DNA of 64,000 bases from Hofstenia miamia. Lineage: Eukaryota > Xenacoelomorpha > Acoela > Hofsteniidae. The position numbers were made by a program, and so were the translations under genes. Positions 60,522 through 64,000 of the stretch are shown piece by piece (position 1 is the first letter of the stretch; each line of letters opens with the position of its first letter). Where the stretch lies: the NCBI GenBank assembly GCA_900660155.1, contig CABFPE010000193.1:178190-242189 (forward strand). Reading direction: 5' to 3'. The notes under the pieces were generated by a model. That model searched no databases, was not told the origin of the DNA, and saw nothing but the letters and a program-made list of their open reading frames with translations.

Positions 60522-60803
60522 TGGTACCCAGGGATCGCGTTGGGGGCTTGGCCCCTCCAATATTCTGCAAGAAATTTTTTTTAGATTTTGTTTTTAGTAT
60601 TTTGCTGTTTTTAAGTACAATGCGAGGACTTCAATTCGGTTTTCAGAGGAGCATTTAGGCGCACGACAGTTTTTGCTATGTAATTTCCATAAATTACAAT
60701 GCCATTCCAAGGTATTTAGCAGACTTCCAAGAAAATACATTTCCGTACTTTTAAGAAATTTTTGCCCCCCAATAAAATATTCCTATCGCAATTCCTGGTA
60801 CCA
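60522..60803. mobile_element. Harbinger-type MITE with TTA duplication
   Basis: The ends are inverted: TGGTACCCAGGGATCGCG on the left and, read in reverse, TGGTACCAGGAATTGCG on the right. Flanking TTA (60519-60521 and 60804-60806) is the classical 3-bp target duplication of PIF/Harbinger elements. Length 282 bp, no coding. Inside the left end is a GGGGGCTTGGCCCC palindrome. Confidence 0.65.
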
Positions 60804-60806
60804 TTA

Positions 60807-62570
60807 CGATCTTGAAATTCCCTGAAATTCTTGAGAATGTATTACATGTTTCTTGTAAAGGCAGTAATGAAAGCATTAGATTTTTAATTTTACCAGGTTG
60901 TCCGGAAATTATCAGTGAATAATTTTTACAAAAACTTCTATAAAATCTGAAGAAAATTCAAATTTCAAAATTTAAAGTTCATTTATTCAACTCAAATTTT
61001 ACAAAAATTTCAACATTTCCGTTTCTAAAGTAAGTTGTTATTTACAAATTATGTGAATGGTTTCTCTATTACTTTTCGAAGCCTTGAATATTAGGCAGTG
61101 GTGGTGTTCATTAGCCATGACAGGGAGAGCGCTAAGTTGATAGAATATGATTTCTAGAAAAAAAATCAAAGTATAAATATATAACGTTGATATATTATTA
61201 TTATTACTTTGCACCAGAACGTTTCCTATTGGAATACAAGTTTAATCCATAAGTACTTTTTAGGGTTTCCTATATTGTAATGATGAACTCCCATGCAAAG
61301 CGTTAAGTAAGTCTGAAATTTCAAAATGAAAGAAGTTCAATATTTTGCTAACAAAATTTACAATGAAAAATTCCAAATAAGTCGTTTGAAATGTATTCTA
61401 AATTTCATTTTTGACGCATATCTGGTTTAAAAACCTATAAATGTTTTTACAAAATGCTAATCTTCCCAATTCACATCTACTATTGGAAACCTATCTTTCA
61501 AAATGAATTTATCGAAAAAAAGATTTCAGTTGTGATAGCAGCAATTGCAAAAAGTCTGAAACATCCGTTCACCTAGGACATCTGCTGTCTATATATGTCG
61601 CGTTGAAATAATTTCTTTCGAAAATATAATTCCTGACTGCTTCGTAAATGATCCGTAAATTACTTTATCTGAAGTTGGCTGGATAATCATGCTTTTCAAA
61701 AGCTGAGATGACGCAATTGTCTTAGTGAGATAGCAGTTTGTTCTTGTTTAAAATGATAACTAGTACATCTATTTATAGAGTTTAAAAGGATATCTAAAAC
61801 TGCGTCAATCAAGCAACTGACTGCATAAAATGTCGTCAATTAATGTAATTATAACATCTTAGTCTGGTAAATTTAAGCAGGAAAAACAGCCTCGGTTACT
61901 TCGTAATTTATTTAAACAAATGGTCTAGCACACGCACATAGTTCTGGTTTTACAGTTTTTCCTTACTGGCCATATCATTGTCTGAAGTGGTTTTTGATAT
62001 TTAGTGTAAATTACAGTTCTATTTTAAGAGTAAAGGGGGTTATTTACTAAAGAGTCCTTTCCAATTTCATATGTCGTAAGGAGATTCTGTAAGAGGCTAT
62101 TAATGTTGCTAAACTTTATGTGCTTTATGTAAAACTTGCAACCTACTGTAAAATTTTTGGCAATATTACAAAATTATTAATATCGGAATCTTACTGCTTG
62201 CATACTAGCACAGATAGCCTAAACATAGAGCCGCAACGTTCCTAAATCTGTCCACTTCACATTCAACTATATTTGTAACTGTTCAATAATAAACAATAAA
62301 GAAACTTTCTTTGAGGATCTTTGCATGTGTTTATTTCTGCAAATATTCTATTTCTTAAATTTAGCCTTAAAGCATTTTTTTAAGTATGCCACATTTCCTG
62401 CTCCCATTAAAAGCACCCCGAGAACATGTTTAATAAAAACATATTTTTACATATTTTTAGATTCTAAGGGCATATTTAGCCAAGTTTTTATAGTATATTT
62501 TAATCACATGTTGCAAGGCTGCTGATCAATCTTCAGCAATTCCTTGTTCACGCGTTTAGCTGCAGTGAAT
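60807..62570. other. Anonymous AT-rich intergenic sequence
   Basis: Nothing supportable seen. Confidence 0.5.
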
Positions 62571-62579
62571 TCACAAACA

Positions 62580-62756
62580 TGGTTATCGCAGAAGACAACG
62601 CGGGTTCTATGCAGCCAACACCTACTGCAAAATGGAAGTTAGCGTGGGGTGACAACCCATCGAATGCCAATTTCATTATCGCTTCATTATCCGTCGTGAT
62701 AAGAAATGGGTTTTTCAAAACTGGATCTGGTTAGTTTGCACTAAGCACTTGAAGGT
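62580..62756 (+). pseudogene. Possible THAP-like coding scrap with donor site
   Basis: A GC-richer stretch reads, after a stop, ECQFHYRFIIRRDKKWVFQN then WIWLVCTKHLK. The spaced FH..F, W and C-x2-H words resemble the second half of a THAP zinc finger. It ends in a donor-like AAG|GTAAG (about 62754). The first Cys pair is not in the right place, so this is tentative. Confidence 0.25.
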
Positions 62757-62759
62757 AAG

Positions 62760-63600
62760 AAAGCATTCTTGCTGAAGGAACGGTCCAACCCTAATGGGTC
62801 TTTTAGCTGAACACATGCTTAGTAAATATATAAGTAACAAGAAATTGTTGCAATACGATTTTGGCTTACATATTTCATTTCACTCTACGAAATTTCTTGG
62901 TTTTTTTCATTTCATATAATTCTATTTCTGTATTATATAGCCCATTTATCTGTGTCTTTGTTGATTTATTAAAGTTTATATTATTTTAATAAAGAAAACG
63001 TCTCCCATTGCTTTCTAAAATTAAATTAGTGTTTTATTAAAATTCATATTTTACCAGCTATGGAATCTAGTTGAGCAAACTCTTTTAAAAAATAGTAGCT
63101 TTCATTAATTTCTAAAGCTACATTTTCGTCTGACATTAAGAGACTTCTTTCTGCCCACAATGGTTGTAAAATTCTTCATGCTTATCAAACTGTTAATTTG
63201 GGTGGAATTGCTGAATGAACAAGGACCTAGAAAATGCATGGCGTATTTAAAAAGTTAATAGAATTCAATTTCAAGATCTCAATTTTTAAAATAAAGCTAT
63301 TCGATGTAAGGCATTGACTTTAGATTAATTCTTTGGATTTCCCAAAATAATAACAAAACATTACCTCATTGGTTAAATATTACTATCGTCACAACAATTT
63401 AGAGTGATTTGACTAAAGAGTAAGGACAGAATTAAGCAACGAAATTCTGTTAATTAATTATTCTCTATTACTAGTGTTGCTTTGGACTTCTTCCTTGGTA
63501 TATATAAAAAAATTATTTTCTGAAATCACATTAATTAGGCTTTTATTCACTTCTTGCATTGTAATACGTAGTACGTAGAATACAGTAAATAATTAAAATA
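62760..63600. other. Anonymous AT-rich intergenic sequence
   Basis: Nothing supportable seen. Confidence 0.5.
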
Positions 63601-63606
63601 TCACAC

Positions 63607-63607
<1 letters not shown>

Positions 63608-63645
<38 letters not shown>
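63608..63645. repeat. (TA)n microsatellite
   Basis: TA run ending at a single N (63646) and directly beside the dispersed repeat. Confidence 0.9.
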
Positions 63646-63646
63646 N

Positions 63647-63857
63647 GATAACTTCAACATTCAACAATAAATTTATAAACGCTTATAACTCACAAACTAT
63701 TGAAGATATTTTAAAATCTAAAAACACCACAAGATTTGTCTCCTCTTTCTTTTCGTCTAAAATTCGCGACAACCTTTGACTTTGCAGACGGTGCACCTGG
63801 ACGAGATACATAGATTGTATTCAAAAACAAAATATTTCTGTGTAGTTGTTGTTCCCA
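63647..63857 (+). repeat. Dispersed repeat, copy B (partner at 44.2 kb)
   Basis: Alignable with 44163-44372 over about 210 bp with clear divergence. It starts immediately after a (TA)n tract, which may be its target or part of its end. Confidence 0.7.
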
Positions 63858-64000
63858 TTGACAAAATGCGGAGTAATATATTTGTTACGTAAAAGTAACA
63901 CGAGTTTGAAGTTGGGTTAAAGTAATATTTTATCCACTATACTTTAATTTCTTCTGTAAATCTACATGAAGGTTATATGTTACACTAAATACCATTTTAT

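Noticed and set aside
1-64000. Polinton/Maverick or other capsid-bearing DNA element
   Set aside because: No protein-primed polymerase, packaging ATPase or capsid-like coding was recognised on either strand.

Overview
The window is a gene-poor, AT-rich stretch of animal nuclear DNA, probably from an invertebrate. The grounds are a spliceable cilia/flagella-type gene (ARMC3), many animal-type transposons (P element, Tc1, pogo, hAT, Harbinger, LINEs, Ty3/Gypsy), long (TA)n microsatellites and no dense operon-like coding. Three runs of N sit inside (TA)n tracts and three single N bases occur at 21945, 47017 and 63646. I cannot name the species.

Layout. 1-7420: an old, broken Ty3/Gypsy LTR retrotransposon (leader, reverse transcriptase/RNase H, integrase, a long unrecognised 3' region, polypurine tract, LTR). 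7421-about 8280: the leader of a second copy of the same family, cut off by what looks like a P-element insertion. About 8285-11735: a decayed P-element transposase gene in which a 198-bp block is repeated six times in frame. 12129-13382: a PIF/Harbinger-like element with long inverted ends and a partial transposase on the minus strand. 13440-19270: mostly anonymous sequence with one recognisable dispersed repeat. 19275-24615: a 2,670-bp block present twice in tandem, almost identical, joined by a single N. 24630-25640: LINE remnant. 26-28.4 kb: short non-autonomous DNA transposons, including a pogo-type one with a transposase remnant. 35.3 kb: a retroelement RNase H scrap. 36.05-37.2 kb: a minus-strand LINE. 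38.57 kb: a short unidentified coding-like ORF. 41.6-42.6 kb: hAT remnant. 49673-52459: the only convincing host gene, an ARMC3 ortholog of two exons. 53406-54939: Tc1-like transposon, followed at once by an 882-bp MITE (54970-55851) packed with TTTGGCAAA-type palindromes. 58.5-64 kb: two further MITEs, possible THAP-like scraps and a dispersed repeat.

The genes do not form a pathway. The region is one host gene in a transposon graveyard. The most unusual items are the six-fold in-frame repeat in the P-element gene, the palindrome-loaded MITE, the almost intronless ARMC3, and the phase-compatible alternative 3' exon behind it. Coordinates of repeats without clean ends are approximate, and every family call was made by eye from motifs, without database search.
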